From the NCBI RefSeq assembly GCF_026213295.1, contig NC_079427.1, positions 34,628,846 to 34,692,845 of the forward strand: a stretch of DNA of 64,000 bases. The letters run 5' to 3'. The notes under the pieces were generated by a model, which saw only the letters and a program-made list of their open reading frames with translations, did no database searches and was not told where the DNA came from. Position 1 is the stretch's first letter; each line of letters begins with the position of its first letter. Of this stretch, positions 47,261-60,734 are shown one piece after another. A program made the position numbers and the translations under genes. Source of the DNA: Gadus chalcogrammus (lineage: Eukaryota; Chordata; Actinopteri; Gadiformes; Gadidae).

Positions 47261-48633
47261 ATTATTCCCCCCCTAGAAGTGGGCCCACAGCCCAAACCGT
47301 AAATGGTGCAGACATGCCAAATGCATGACTAGATCAAGATCCGTGGCGACTACGCAGACGACAAAATCCAGACATGCCGGCCACTAGGTGGCGCTATACC
47401 AAGGAATACGCGTTTGGGGCTATAACTCCCACACCGAACCTCCCACAGTCAAAAACGTTATACCTACAGATGCACTGGAGTCTGCTGCATCTTTTGGGCT
47501 AGGCCACGCCCATTTGCGTCGATGAATATTTTTCGCTAAATCGCGAAAACCGCAAAACAGTTTTTTCCCTACTCCTCCCACATTTCTTGACCAATCAACA
47601 CCAAACTTTGCACACGACATCGTCAAACGCACACGCAAAGGAATCATCAACAGTTTTTTGATCCGACCTTCGACGACGAAACGGTAGCGTTTTGAATATT
47701 TGTTTATTGGCTACGTTTTACGTCGAAACGCAAAAATTCAAATAATACCAAAAGTAGACATCGGATCAAGTCCAAATTTTAGACACATGTCGGTGCTACC
47801 CTTCCTGGCGTTCACTAAAGAATTCGGAATATTTCGCCATTAGGGGGCGCAATAAACGAGGAAATTGTATATTTTCTAATTGGCAAAAGGAATGTTCTTC
47901 AAACTATAAGGGAACCATCAAGGGGCAAACCCGAGTCTATATAAAAAATATGGCCAAGAATTAATAATGTAGGCGGGAGTTATTTGGCAAAGGAAAATTG
48001 TCTTTGGAAAATTTCGCCAACAGGGCGGCGCCAAAAAACGACGAAATAATATATCTCCTATTTGGCCAATGGAATGTTCTGAAAACGCGTTTTAGGCTAT
48101 AACTCCCACACCGAAGCTCCCACAGTCAAAAACGTTATACGCACAGATTCACTGGAGTCAGCTGCATCTTTTGGCATAGGCCAGGCCCATTTGCGTCAGT
48201 ATTTTCTTTATGCAAAATCGCAAAAACAGCTAAACTGCCTTTTCGCTACTCCTCCCACATTTCTTGCCCAATTGACACCAAACTTTGCACACGACATCTT
48301 CAGACGCACACTACAAGAAATCAGCAAAACTATTTTGATCCGACCATCGTTGACGAAACGGTAGCGTTTTGAATATATGTTTTGCGTTGCAAATCAGTAA
48401 AAACTATTTTGATCCAACCGTCGACGACCTAAACGGTAGCGGAAAATGCGTTTGGGGCCGAAACTCCCACACTGAACCTCTCACAGTCAAAACCTTTATA
48501 TCCACAGGTTGTTCACGGTAGCGTTTTGAATACTTGGTTCGCGTTGTGCCGGCGAAATGCACATTTCTTGTCGCGTTGTGCCGGCGAAATGCACACTTCT
48601 TGGACCCCTGCATAACTGCTTGCAGTTCTAGTT
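47261..48633 (+). mobile_element. Family A unit, long class, no 5' module
   Basis: Clean version of the indel-rich unit at 10716-12093. Bridge with TATATAAAAAA, second core and complete 3' end. Confidence 0.88.
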
Positions 48634-48846
48634 ATTATTAGGGGTCCAAGCCAACAGGTTGGATCCCTATTGTTTTTGTAGTGTTTATTTTTATTAGGGG
48701 TCCAAGCCAACAGGTTGGATCCCTATTGTTTTTGTAAGGATTTTTAGGGGTCCAAGCCAACAGGTTGGATCCCTATTGTTTTTGTAAGGATTATTAGGGG
48801 TCCAAGCCAACAGGTTGGATCCCTATTGTTTTTGTAAGGATTATTA
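48634..48846 (+). repeat. Stack of four family A 5' modules
   Basis: Copies start at 48640, 48696, 48746 and 48796. The first ends GTAGTGTTTATTTTTATT, a variant also seen in the 20111 copy. Confidence 0.91.
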
Positions 48847-49859
48847 TTCCTATTATTCTTACCCCCCTAAAAGTGGGACCACAGCCCAAACCGTAAATGG
48901 TGCCGACACGCGAATTGCATGACTAGATCCAGATCTGTTCGGACTAAGCAGACGACAAAATCCAGACGCGCCGGTCACTAGGTGGCGCTATACCAAGGAA
49001 TACGCGTTTGGGGCTATAACTCCCACACCGAACCTCCCACATTCAAAACCTTGTACACACAGATGCACTGGAGTCTGCTGCATCTTTTGGCATAGGCCAC
49101 GCCCATTTGCGTCTATAATTTTTTTTCGCAAAATTGCGAAAACCGCAAAACTGTATTTTCGCTACTCCTCCCACATTTCTTGACCAATTGACACAAAACT
49201 TTGCACACGGCATCTTCAGACGCACACGCAAAGGAATCATCAACAGTTTTTTGATCCGACTTTCGACGACGAAACGGTAGCGTTTGGAATATTGGTTTAT
49301 TAGCTAAATTAGACGTGGAAAATCAAAATCCCAAAAAATCAAAAATAGACATCGGATCGAGTCCAAATTTTAGACACATGTCGGAGCTACCCTTACTGGC
49401 GTTCACTAAAGAATTCGGAATATTTCGCCATTAGGGGGCGCAATAAACGAGGAAATTGTATATCTTCTAATTGGCCAAAAGAATGTTCTTCAAACTATAA
49501 GGGAACCATCAAGGGGCAAACCCGAGTCTATATAAAAAATATGGCCAAGAATTATTAATGTGGGCGGGAGTTATTTGGCAAAGGAAAATTGTCTTTGGAA
49601 AATTTCGCCACAAGGGGGCGCAAATAAACGACGAAATAATATATCTCCTAACTGGCCAATGGAATGTTCTGAAAACGCGTTTTAGGCTATAACTCCCACA
49701 CCGAAGCTCCCACAGTCAAAAACGTTATATCCACAGATTCACTGGAGTCAGCTGCATCTTTTGGCATACGCCGTTCCTCAATTTCGAACACATGCTTCGC
49801 GTTGTGCCGGCGAAATGCACACTTCTTGGACCCCTGCATAACTGCTTGCAGTTCTAGTT
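48847..49859 (+). mobile_element. Family A unit, mid class
   Basis: The body after the four-module stack starts CCTATTATTCTTACCCCCC. Bridge, short tail GCATACGCCGTTCCTCAA and complete 3' end. Confidence 0.87.
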
Positions 49860-51236
49860 CCTATTATTATTCCAGCACTAAAAGTGTGCCCACAGCCCAA
49901 ACCGTAAATGGTGCCGACACGCCAATTGCATGACTAGATCCAGGTCCGTGAGGTGACGGCAGACGACAAAATCCAGACATGCCGGCCACTAGGTGGCGCT
50001 ATACCAAGGAATACGCGTTTGGGGCTATAACTCCCACACCGAACCTCCCACCTTCAAAAATTTATACACACAGATGCACTGGAGTCTGCTGCATCTTTTG
50101 GCCTAGGCCACGCCCATTTGCGTCTATGAATATTTTTCGCTAATTCGCGAAAACCGCAAAACAGTTTTTTCCCTACTCCTCCCACATTTCTGGACCAATC
50201 AACACCAAACTTTGCACACGACATCTTCAGACGCACACGCAAAGGAATCATCAACAGTTTTTTTATCCGACCTTCGACGACGAAACGGTAGCGTTTTGAA
50301 TATTTGTTTATTGGCTACGTTTTACGTCGAAACGCAAAAATTCAAAGAATACCAAAAGTAGACGTCGGATCAAGTCCAAATTCTACACAGATGTTGGTGC
50401 TAACCTTAATGACGTTCGATAAAAATTTCGGAATATTTCGCCATTAGGGGGCGCAATAAACGAGGAAATTGTATATCTTCTAATTGGCCAAAGGAATGTT
50501 CTTCAAACTATAAGGGAACCATCAAGGGGCAAACCCGAGTCTATATAAAAAATATGGCCAAGAATTAATAATGTAGGCGGGAGTTATTTGGCAAAGGAAA
50601 ATTGTCTTTGTAAAATTTCGCCAACAGGGCGGCGCCAAAAAACGACGAAATAATATATCTCCTATTTGGCCAATGGAATGTTCTGAAAACGCGTTTTAGG
50701 CTATAACTCCCACACCGAAGCTCCCACAGTCAAAAACGTTATACGCAAAGATTCACTGGAGTCAGCTGCATCTTTTGGCATAGGCCAGGCCCATTTGCGT
50801 CAGTATTTTCTTTATGCAAAATCGCAAAAACAGCTAAACTGCCTTTTCGCTACTCCTCCCACATTTCTTGCCCAATTGACACCAAACTTTGCACACGACA
50901 TCTTCAGACGCACACTACAAGAAATCAGCAAAACTATTTTGATCCGACCATCGTTGACGAAACGGTAGCGTTTTGAATATATGTTTTGCGTTGCAAATCA
51001 GTAAAAACTATTTTGATCCAACCGTCGACGACTAAACGGTAGCGGAAAATGCGTTTGGGGCCGAAACTCCCACACTGAACCTCTCACAGTCAAAACCTTT
51101 ATATCCACAGGTTGTTCACGGTAGCGTTTTGAATACTTGGTTCGCGTTGTGCCGGCGAAATGCACATTTCTTGTCGCGTTGTGCCGGCGAAATGCACACT
51201 TCTTGGACCCCTGCATAACTGCTTGCAGTTCTAGTT
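49860..51236 (+). mobile_element. Family A unit, long class, no 5' module
   Basis: Starts CCTATTATTATTCCAGCACTAAAAG, as at 1334. Two cores, bridge and complete 3' end. Confidence 0.88.
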
Positions 51237-52658
51237 AGGGGTCCAAGCCAACAGGTTGGATCCCTATTGTTTTTGTAAGGATTATTATTCTTACCCCCCT
51301 AAAAGTGGGACCACAGCCCAAACCGTAAATGGTGCCGACACGCGAATTGCATGACTAGATCCAGATCTGTTCGGACTAAGCAGACGACAAAATCCAGACG
51401 CGCCGGTCACTAGGTGGCGCTATACCAAGGAATACGCGTTTGGGGCTATAACTCCCACACCGAACCTCCCACAGTCAAAAACTTGTACCCACATATTCAC
51501 TGGAGTCTGCTGCATCTTTTGGCCTAGGCCACGCCCATTTGCGTCTATGAATATTTTTCGCTAAATCGCGAAAACCGCAAAAATGTTTTTTCGCTACTCC
51601 TCCCACAATTCTCGACCAATCAACACCAAACTTTGCACACAGCATCTTCAGACGCACACGCAAAGGAATCATCAACAGTTTTTTGATCCGACCTTCGACG
51701 AAGAAACGGTAGCGTTTTGAATATTTGTTTATTGGCTACGTTTTACGTCGAAACGCAAAAATTCAAAGAATACCAAAAGTAGACGTCGGATCAAGTCCAA
51801 ATTTTAGACACATGTCGGTGCTACCCTTAATGGCGTTCAATAAAGAATTCGGAATATTTCGCCATTAGGGGGCGCAATAAACGAGGAAATTGTATATTTT
51901 CTAATTGGCCAAAGCAATGTTCTTCAAACTATAAGGGAACCATCAAGGGGCAAACCCGAGTCTATATAAAAAATATGGCCAAGAATTAATAATGTAGGCG
52001 GGAGTTATTTGGCAAAGGAAAATTGTCTTTGGAAAATTTCGCCAACAGGGCGGCGCCAAAAAACGACGAAATAATATATCTCCTATTTGGCCAATGGAAT
52101 GTTCTGAAAACGCGTTTTAGGCTATAACTCCCACACCGAAGCTCCCACAGGCAAAAACGTTATACGCACAGATTCACTGGAGTCAGCTGCATCTTTTGGC
52201 ATAGGCCAGGCCCATTTGCGTCAGTATTTTCTTTATGCAAAATCGCAAAAAACAGCTAAACTGCCTTTTCGCTACTCCTCCCACATTTCTTGCCCAATTG
52301 ACACCAAACTTTGCACACGACATCTTCAGACGCACACTACAAGAAATCAGCAAAACTATTTTGATCCGACCATCGTTGACGAAACGGTAGCGTTTTGAAT
52401 ATATGTTTTGCGTTGCAAATCAGTAAAAACTATTTTGATCCAACCGTCGAACACTAAACGGTAGCGGAAAATGCGTTTGGGGCCGAAACTCCCACACTGA
52501 ACCTCTCACAGTCAAAACCTTTATATCCACAGGTTGTTCACGGTAGCGTTTTGAATACTTGGTTCGCGTTGTGCCGGCGAAATGCACATTTCTTGTCGCG
52601 TTGTGCCGGCGAAATGCACACTTCTTGGACCCCTGCATAACTGCTTGCAGTTCTAGTT
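51237..52658 (+). mobile_element. Family A unit, long class
   Basis: Module at 51237, two cores, bridge and complete 3' end. Its first core shares the CAAAAATG and CACAATTCTCGACC variants with 16311-17288 and 58755-59361. Confidence 0.88.
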
Positions 52659-53636
52659 AGGGGTCCAAGCCAACAGGTTGGATCCCTATTGTTTTTGTAA
52701 GGATTATTATTATTATTCTTACCTCCCTAAAAGTGGGACCACAGCCCAAACCGTAAATGGTGCCGACACGCGAATTGCATGACTAGATCCAGATCTCTTC
52801 GGACTACGCAGATGACAAAATCCAGACACGCCGAACACTAGGTGGCGCTATACCAAGGGAAAACGCGTTTGGGGCTATAACTCCCACACCGAACCTCCCA
52901 CAGTCAAAAACTTGTACCCACATATCCACTGGAGTCTGCTGCATCTTTTGGCATAGGCCACGCCCATTTGCGTTTATAATTTTTTTTCGCAAAATCGCGA
53001 AAACCGTAAAACTGTTTTTTCGCTACTCCTCCCACATTTCTTGACCAATCAACACCAAACTTTGCACACGACATCTTCAGACAGACACGCAAAGAAAAAA
53101 AAAATTAAAGAATACCAAAATTAAACATCGGATCAAGTCCAAATTTTTGACACATGTCGATGCTACCCCTACTGGCGTTCAGTAAAATAATCGGAATATT
53201 TCGCCATAAGGGGGCGCAATAAACGAGGAAATTGTATATCTTCTAATTGGCCAAAGGAATGTTCTTCAAACTATAAGGGAACCATCAAGGGGCAAACCCG
53301 AGTCTATATAAAAAATATGGCCAAGAATTATTAATGTGGGCGGGAGTTATTTGGCAAAGGATAATTGTCTTTGGAAAATTTCGCCACAAGGGGGCGCAAA
53401 TAAACGACGAAATAATACATCTCCTAACTGGCCAATGGAATGTTCTGAAAACGCGTTTTGGGCTATAACTCCCACACCGAAGCTCCCACAGTCAAAACCT
53501 TTATATCCACAGATTCACTGGAGTCAGCTGCCTCTTTTGGCACACGCTGTTTCTCAATTTTTGAACACATGCTTCGCGTTGTGCCGGCGAAATGCACACT
53601 TCTTGGACCCCTGCATAACTGCTTGCAGTTCTAGTT
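52659..53636 (+). mobile_element. Family A unit, mid class with A-run deletion
   Basis: Module at 52659. At about 53094-53105 the core jumps from CACGCAAAG through an A run to AAAGAATACC, losing about 110 bp. Bridge, tail and 3' end are intact. Confidence 0.85.
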
Positions 53637-54506
53637 AGGGGTCCAAGCCAACAGGTTGGATCCCTATTGTTTTTGTAAGGATTATTATTATTATTTCGTA
53701 CGCCTTAGAAGTGGTACCACAGCCCAAACCGTAAATGGTGCACACGCGCAAATTACATGACTAGATCCAGAATCGGCACCGCTACTCAGATAACAAAATC
53801 CAGACACGCCGGTCCCTAGGTGGCGCTATACCAAGGAATACGCGTTTGGGGCTATAACTCCCACACCGAAACTCCCAGAGTCCAAAAACTTGTACACACA
53901 GATGCACTGGAGTCTGCTGCATCTTTTGGCCTAGGCCACGCCCATTTGCGTCCATAAATATTTTTCGCTAAATCGCGAAAACCGCAAAACTGTATTTTCG
54001 CTACTCCTCCCACATTTCTTGACCAATCAACACCAAACTTTGCACACGGCATCTTCAGACTCACACGCAAAGAAATCATAGACAGTTTTTTGATCCGACC
54101 TTCGACGACGAAACGGTAGAGTTTTGAATATTTGTTTATTAGCTAAATTAGACGTCGAAAATTAAAAATCCAAAAAAATCCAAAATTAGACATCGGATCG
54201 AGTCCAAATTCTACACACATGTTGGTGCTAACCTTAATGACGTTCGATAAAAATTTCGGACAATTTCCCTGTTAGGGGGCGCAATAAACGAGGAAATTGT
54301 ATATCTTCTACAAAATTTCGTCGTGAAAACACTACACTGACTTCTCGCTACTCCTACCACAGTCAAATACTTTGTATCCACAGGTTCAGGGTAGCGTTTT
54401 GAACACATGCTTCGCTTTGTGCCGGCGAAACGCACATTTCTTGTCGCGTTGTGCCGGCGAAACGCACACTTCTTGGACCCCTGCATAACTGCTTGCAGTT
54501 CTAGTT
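53637..54506 (+). mobile_element. Family A unit, short class
   Basis: Module at 53637, short body and complete 3' end. The GCCGGCG repeats read GAAACGCAC in both copies. Confidence 0.87.
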
Positions 54507-54602
54507 AGGGGTCCAAGCCAACAGGTTGGATCCCTATTGTTTTTGTAAGGATTTTTTTAGGGGTCCAAGCCAACAGGTTGGATCCCTATTGTTTTTGTAA
54601 GG

Positions 54603-54642
<40 letters not shown>

Positions 54643-55459
54643 CCTCCCTAGAAGTGGGCCCACAGCACAAACCGTAAATGGTGCAGACATGCCAAATGCA
54701 TGACTAGATCAAGATCCGTGGCGACTACGCAGACGACAAAATCCAGACATGCCGGCCACTAGGTGGCGCTATACCAAGGAATACGCGTTTGGGGCTATAA
54801 CTCCCACACCGAACCTCCCACAGTCAAAAACGTTATACCCACAGATGCACTGGAGTCTGCTGCATCTTTTGGGCTAGGCCACGCCCATTTGCGTCTATGA
54901 ATATTTTTCGCTAAATCGCGAAAACCGCAAAACAGTTTTTTTCGCTACTCCTCCCACATTTCTTGACCAATCAACACCAAACTTTGCACACGACATCTTC
55001 AGACGCACACGCAAAGGAATCATCAACAGTTTTGGATCCGACCTTCGACGACGAAACGGTAGCGTTTTGAATATTTGTTTATTAGCTAAATTAGACGTGA
55101 AAAATCAAAAATCCAAAAAATCCAGAATTATACATCGGATCGAGTCCAAATTTTACAGACATGTCGGTGCTAACCTTACTGACGTTCGAGAAAAATATCG
55201 GAACATTTCGCCATTAGGGGGCGCAATAAACGAGGAAATTGTATATCTTCTACAAAATTTCGCTGTGAAAACGCTACACTGACTTCTCGCTACTCCTACC
55301 ACAGTCAAATCCTTTGTTTCCACAGGTTCAGGGTAGCGTTCAGGGTAGCGTTTTGAACACATGCTTCGCGTTGTGCCGGCGAAATGCACATTTCTTGTCG
55401 CATTGTGCCGGCGAAATGCACACTTCTTGGACCCCTGCATAACTGCTTGCAGTTCTATT
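54507..55459 (+). mobile_element. Family A unit, short class, two modules, long microsatellite
   Basis: Modules at 54507 and 54559, then an (ATT)n tract at about 54603-54641, the longest in family A here. The tail contains a doubled TTCAGGGTAGCG (55328-55351). The 3' end is slightly altered (GTTCTATTT). Confidence 0.86.
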
Positions 55460-56290
55460 TTTATTATTATTCCCCCCTAGAAGTGGGCCCACAGCCCAAA
55501 CCGTAAATGGTGCCGACATGCCAATTGCATGACTAGATCCAGTTCCCTGAGTTCTAGGCAGACGACAAAATCCAGACACGCCGGCCACTAGGTGGCGCTA
55601 TACCAAGGAATACGCGTTTAGGGCTATAACTCCCACACCGAACCTCCCAGAGTCCAAAAACTTGTACACACAGATTCACTGGAGTCTGTTGCATCTTTTG
55701 GCCTAGGCCACGCCCATTTGCGTCTATGAATATTTTTCGCAAAATCGCGAAAACCGCAAAACTGTTTTTTCGCTACTCCTCCCACATTTCTTGACCAATC
55801 AACACCAAACTTTGCACACGACATCGTCAGACGCACAAGCAAAGAAATCATCAACAGTTTTTTGATCCGACCTTCGACAACGAAACGGTAGAGTTTTGAA
55901 TATTTGTTTATTAGCTAAATTAGACGTGGAAAATTAAAAATCCAAAAAAATCCAAAATTAGACATCGGATCGAGTCCAAATTCTACAAACTTGTTGGTGC
56001 TAACCTTAATGACGTTCGATAAAAATTTCGGAAAATTCCGCCATTAGGGGGCGCAATAAACGAGGAAATTGTATATCTTCTACAAAATTTCGCTGTGAAA
56101 ACGCTACACTGACTTCTCGCTACTCCTACCACAGTCAAATCCTTTGTTTCCACAGGTTCAGGGTAGCGTTCAGGGTAGCGTTTTGAACACATGCTTCGCG
56201 TTGTGCCGGCGAAATGCACATTTCTTGTCGCGTTGTGCCGGCGAAATGCACACTTCTTGGACCCCTGCATAACTGCTTGCAGTTCTAGTT
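55460..56290 (+). mobile_element. Family A unit, short class, no 5' module
   Basis: Carries the same doubled TTCAGGGTAGCG (56159-56182) as the unit before it. Complete 3' end. Confidence 0.87.
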
Positions 56291-57122
56291 TATTATTATT
56301 ATTATTATTCTTCCCGCCATAGAAGTGGGACTACAGCCCAAACCGTAAACGGTGCACACACGCCAATTGCATGACTAGATCCAGGTCCGGCACCGCTACT
56401 CAGATAACCAAATCCAGACACGCCGGTCCCTAGGTGGCGCTATACCAAGGGAAAATGCGTTTGGGGCTATAACTCCCACACCGAACCTCCCAGAGTCCAA
56501 AAACTTGTACACACAGATGCACTGGAGTCTGCTGCATCTTTTGGCCTAGGCCACGCCCATTTGCGTCTATGAATATTTTTCGCAAAATCGCGAAAACCGC
56601 AAAACTGTTTTTTCGCTACTCCTCCCACATTTCTTGACCAATCAACACCAAACTTTGCACACGACATCGTCAGACGCACAAGCAAAGAAATCATCAACAG
56701 TTTTTTGATCCGACCTTCGACAACGAAACGGTAGAGTTTTGAATATTTGTTTATTAGCTAAATTAGACGTGGAAAATTAAAAATCCAAAAAAATCCAAAA
56801 TTAGACATCGGATCGAGTCCAAATTCTACAAACTTGTTGGTGCTAACCTTAATGACGTTCGATAAAAATTTCGGAAAATTCCGCCATTAGGGGGCGCAAT
56901 AAACGAGGAAATTGTATATCTTCTACAAAATTTCGCCGCGAAAAACGCCACACTGACTCCTCGCTACTCCTACCACAGTCAAATCCTTTGTATCCACAGG
57001 TTCAGGGTAGCGTTTTGAACACATGCTTCGCGTTGTGCCGGCGAAATGCACATTTCTTGTCGCGTTGTGCCGGCGAAATGCACACTTCTTGGACCCCTGC
57101 ATAACTGCTTGCAGTTCTAGTT
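56291..57122 (+). mobile_element. Family A unit, short class, no 5' module
   Basis: Starts in an (ATT)n tract, then CTTCCCGCCATAGAAG. Body nearly the same as the previous unit but with a single TTCAGGGTAGCG. Complete 3' end. Confidence 0.87.
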
Positions 57123-57937
57123 ATTATACTTCCCGCGCTAAAAGTGGGTCCACAGCCCAAACCGTAAATGGTGCCGACACGCCAATTGCATGACTAGATC
57201 CAGGTCCGGCACCGCTACTCAGATAACAAAATCCAGACACGCCGGCCACTAGGTGGCGCTATACCAAGGGAAAATGCGTTTGGGGCTATAACTCCCACAC
57301 CGAACCTCCCACATTCAAAACCTCGTACACACAGATTCACTGGAGTCTGCTGCATCTTTTGGCATAGGCCACGCCCATTTGCGTCTATAATTTTTTTTCG
57401 CAAAATCGCGAAAACCGCAAAACTGTTTTTTCGCTACTCCTCGCACATTTCTTGACCAATCAACACCAAACTTTGCACACGGCATCTTCAGACGCACACG
57501 CAAAGAAATCATATACAGTTTTTGATCCGACCTTCGACGACGAAACGGTAGAGTTTGAATATTGGTTTATTAGCTAAATTAGACGTGGAAAATTAAAAAA
57601 ACAAAAAAATCCAAAATTAGACATCGGATCGAGTCCAAATTCTACAAACTTGTTGGTGCTAACCTTAATGACGTTCGATAAAAATTTCGGAAAATTCCGC
57701 CATTAGGGGGCGCAATAAACGAGGAAATTGTATATCTTCTACAAAATTTCGCCGCGAAAACGCCACACTGACTCCTCGCTACTCCTACCACAGTCAAATC
57801 CTTTGTATCCACAGGTTCAGGGTAGCGTTTTGAACACATGCTTCGCGTTGTGCCGGCGAAATGCACATTTCTTGTCGCGTTGTGCCGGCGAAATGCACAC
57901 TTCTTGGACCCCTGCATAACTGCTTGCAGTTCTAGTT
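57123..57937 (+). mobile_element. Family A unit, short class, no 5' module
   Basis: Starts ATTATACTTCCCGCGCTAAAAG. Shares CTCCTCGCACATTTC and TTAAAAAAACAAAAAAATCC with the next unit at a period of about 815 bp. Complete 3' end. Confidence 0.87.
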
Positions 57938-58754
57938 ATTATACTTCCCGCGCTAAAAGTGGGTCCACAGCCCAAACCGTAAATGGTGCCGACACGCCAA
58001 TTGCATGACTAGATCCAGGTCCGGCACCGCTACTCAGATAACAAAATCCAGACACGCCGGCCACTAGGTGGCGCTATACCAAGGGAAAATGCGTTTGGGG
58101 CTATAACTCCCACACCGAACCTCCCACATTCAAAACCTCGTACACACAGATTCACTGGAGTCTGCTGCATCTTTTGGCATAGGCCACGCCCATTTGCGTC
58201 TATAATTTTTTTTCGCAAAATCGCGAAAACCGCAAAACTGTTTTTTCGCTACTCCTCGCACATTTCTTGACCAATCAACACCAAACTTTGCACACGGCAT
58301 CTTCAGACGCACACGCAAAGAATCATATACAGTTTTTTGATCCGACCTTCGACGACGAAACGGTAGAGTTTTGAATATTGGTTTATTAGCTAAATTAGAC
58401 GTGGAAAATTAAAAAAACAAAAAAATCCAAAATTAGACATCGGATCGAGTTCCAAATTCTACACACATGTTGGTGCTAACCTTAATGACGTTCGATAAAA
58501 ATTTCGGAAAATTCCGCCATTAGGGGGCGCAATAACCGAGGAAATTGTATATCTTCTACAAAATTTCGCCGCGAAAACGCTACACTGACTTCTCGCTACT
58601 CCTACCACAGTCAAATCCTTTGTATCCACAGGTTCAGGGTAGCGTTTTCAACACATGCTTCGCGTTGTGCCGGCGAAATGCACATTTCTTGTCGCGTTGT
58701 GCCGGCGAAATGCACACTTCTTGGACCCCTGCATAACTGCTTGCAGTTCTAGTT
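57938..58754 (+). mobile_element. Family A unit, short class, tandem copy of the previous unit
   Basis: Almost the same as 57123-57937 in its first half; its tail matches other subtypes. Complete 3' end. Confidence 0.87.
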
Positions 58755-59361
58755 ATTCTTACCCCCTAAAAGTGGGACCACAGCCCAAACCGTAAATGGT
58801 GCCGACACGCGAATTGCATGACTAGATCCAGATCTGTTCGGACTAAGCAGACGACAAAATCCAGACGCGCCGGTCACTAGGTGGCGCTATACCAAGGAAT
58901 ACGCTTTTGGGGCTATAACTCCCACACCGAACCTCCCACAGTCAAAAACTTGTACCCACATATTCACTGGAGTCTGCTGCATCCTTTGGCCTAGGCCACG
59001 CCCATTTGCGTCTATGAATATTTTTCGCTAAATCGCGAAAACCGCAAAAATGTTTTTTCGCTACTCCTCCCACAATACTCGACCAATCAACACCAAACTT
59101 TGCACACAGCATCTTCAGACGCACACGCAAAGGAATCATCAACAGCTTTTTGATCCGACCTTCGACGACGAAACGGTAGCGTTTTGAATATTTATTTATT
59201 GGCTACGTTTTACGTCGAAACGCAAAAATTCAAAGAATACCAAAATTAGACATCGGATCAAGTCCAAATTTTAGACACATGTCGGTGCTACCCTTAATGG
59301 CGTTCATTAAAAAATTCGGAATATTTCGCCATTAGGGGGCGCAATAAACGAGGAAATTGTT
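58755..59361 (+). mobile_element. Family A unit, truncated after the second CTCF-like site
   Basis: Core only. It ends at AATAAACGAGGAAATTGT and joins TATACTTCCTTCCC of the next unit. Bridge, tail and 3' end are gone. Confidence 0.84.
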
Positions 59362-60734
59362 ATACTTCCTTCCCTAAAAGTGGGCCCACACCCCAAACCG
59401 TAAATGGTGCGGACACGCCAATTGCATGACTAGATCCAGGTCTGTGATGTGTACGCAGACGACAAAATCCAGACATGCCGGCCACTAGGTGGCGCTATAC
59501 CAAGGAATACGCGTTTGGGGCTATAACTCCCACACCGAACCTCCCACAGTCAAAAACGCTATACCCACAGATGCACTGGAGTCTGCTGCATCTTTTGGGC
59601 TAGGCCACGCCCATTTGCGTCTATGAATATTTTTCGCTAATTCGCGGAAAACCGCAAAACAGTTTTTTCCCTACTCCTCCCACATTTCTTGACCAATCAA
59701 CACCAAACTTTGCACCCGACATCTTCAGACGCACACGCAAAGGAATCATCAACAGTTTTTTTATCCGACCTTCGACGACGAAACGGTAGCGTTTTGAATA
59801 TTTGTTTATTGGCTACGTTTTACGTCGAAACGCAAAAATTCAAAGAATACCAAAAGTAGACGTCGGATCAAGTCCAAATTTTAGACACATGTCGGTGCTA
59901 CCCTTAGTGGCGTTCAATAAAGAATTCGGAATATTTCGCCATTAGGGGGCGCAATAAACGAGGAAATTGTATATCTTCTAATTGGCCAAAGGAATGTTCT
60001 TCAAACTATAAGGGAACCATCAAGGGGCAAACCCGAGTCTATATAAAAAATATGGCCAAGAATTAATAATGTAGGCGGGAGTTATTTGGCAAAGGAAAAT
60101 TGTCTTTGGAAAATTTCGCCAACAGGGCGGCGCCAAAAAACGATGAAATAATATATCTCCTATTTGGCCAATGGAATGTTCTGAAAACGCGTTTTAGGCT
60201 ATAACTCCCACACCGAAGCTCCCACAGTCAAAAACGTTATACGCAAAGATTCACTGGAGTCAGCTGCATCTTTTGGCATAGGCCAGGCCCATTTGCGTCG
60301 GTATTTTCTTTATGCAAAATCGCAAAAACAGCTAAACTGCCTTTTCGCTACTCCTCCCACATTTCTTGCCCAATTGACACCAAACTTTGCACACGACATC
60401 TTCAGACGCACACTACAAGAAATCAGCAAAACTATTTTGATCCGACTATCGTTGACGAAACGGTAGCGTTTTGAATATATGTTTTGCGTTGCAAATCAGT
60501 AAAAACTATTTTGATCCAACCGTCGACGACTAAACGGTAGCGGAAAATGCGTTTGGGGCCGAAACTCCCACACTGAACCTCTCACAGTCAAAACCTTTAT
60601 ATCCACAGGTTGTTCACGGTAGCGTTTTGAATACTTGGTTCGCGTTGTGCCGGCGAAATGCACATTTCTTGTCGCGTTGTGCCGGCGAAATGCACACTTC
60701 TTGGACCCCTGCATAACTGCTTGCAGTTCTAGTT
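59362..60734 (+). mobile_element. Family A unit, long class, no 5' module
   Basis: Same start as 4781 and 62162. Two cores, bridge and complete 3' end. Confidence 0.88.
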
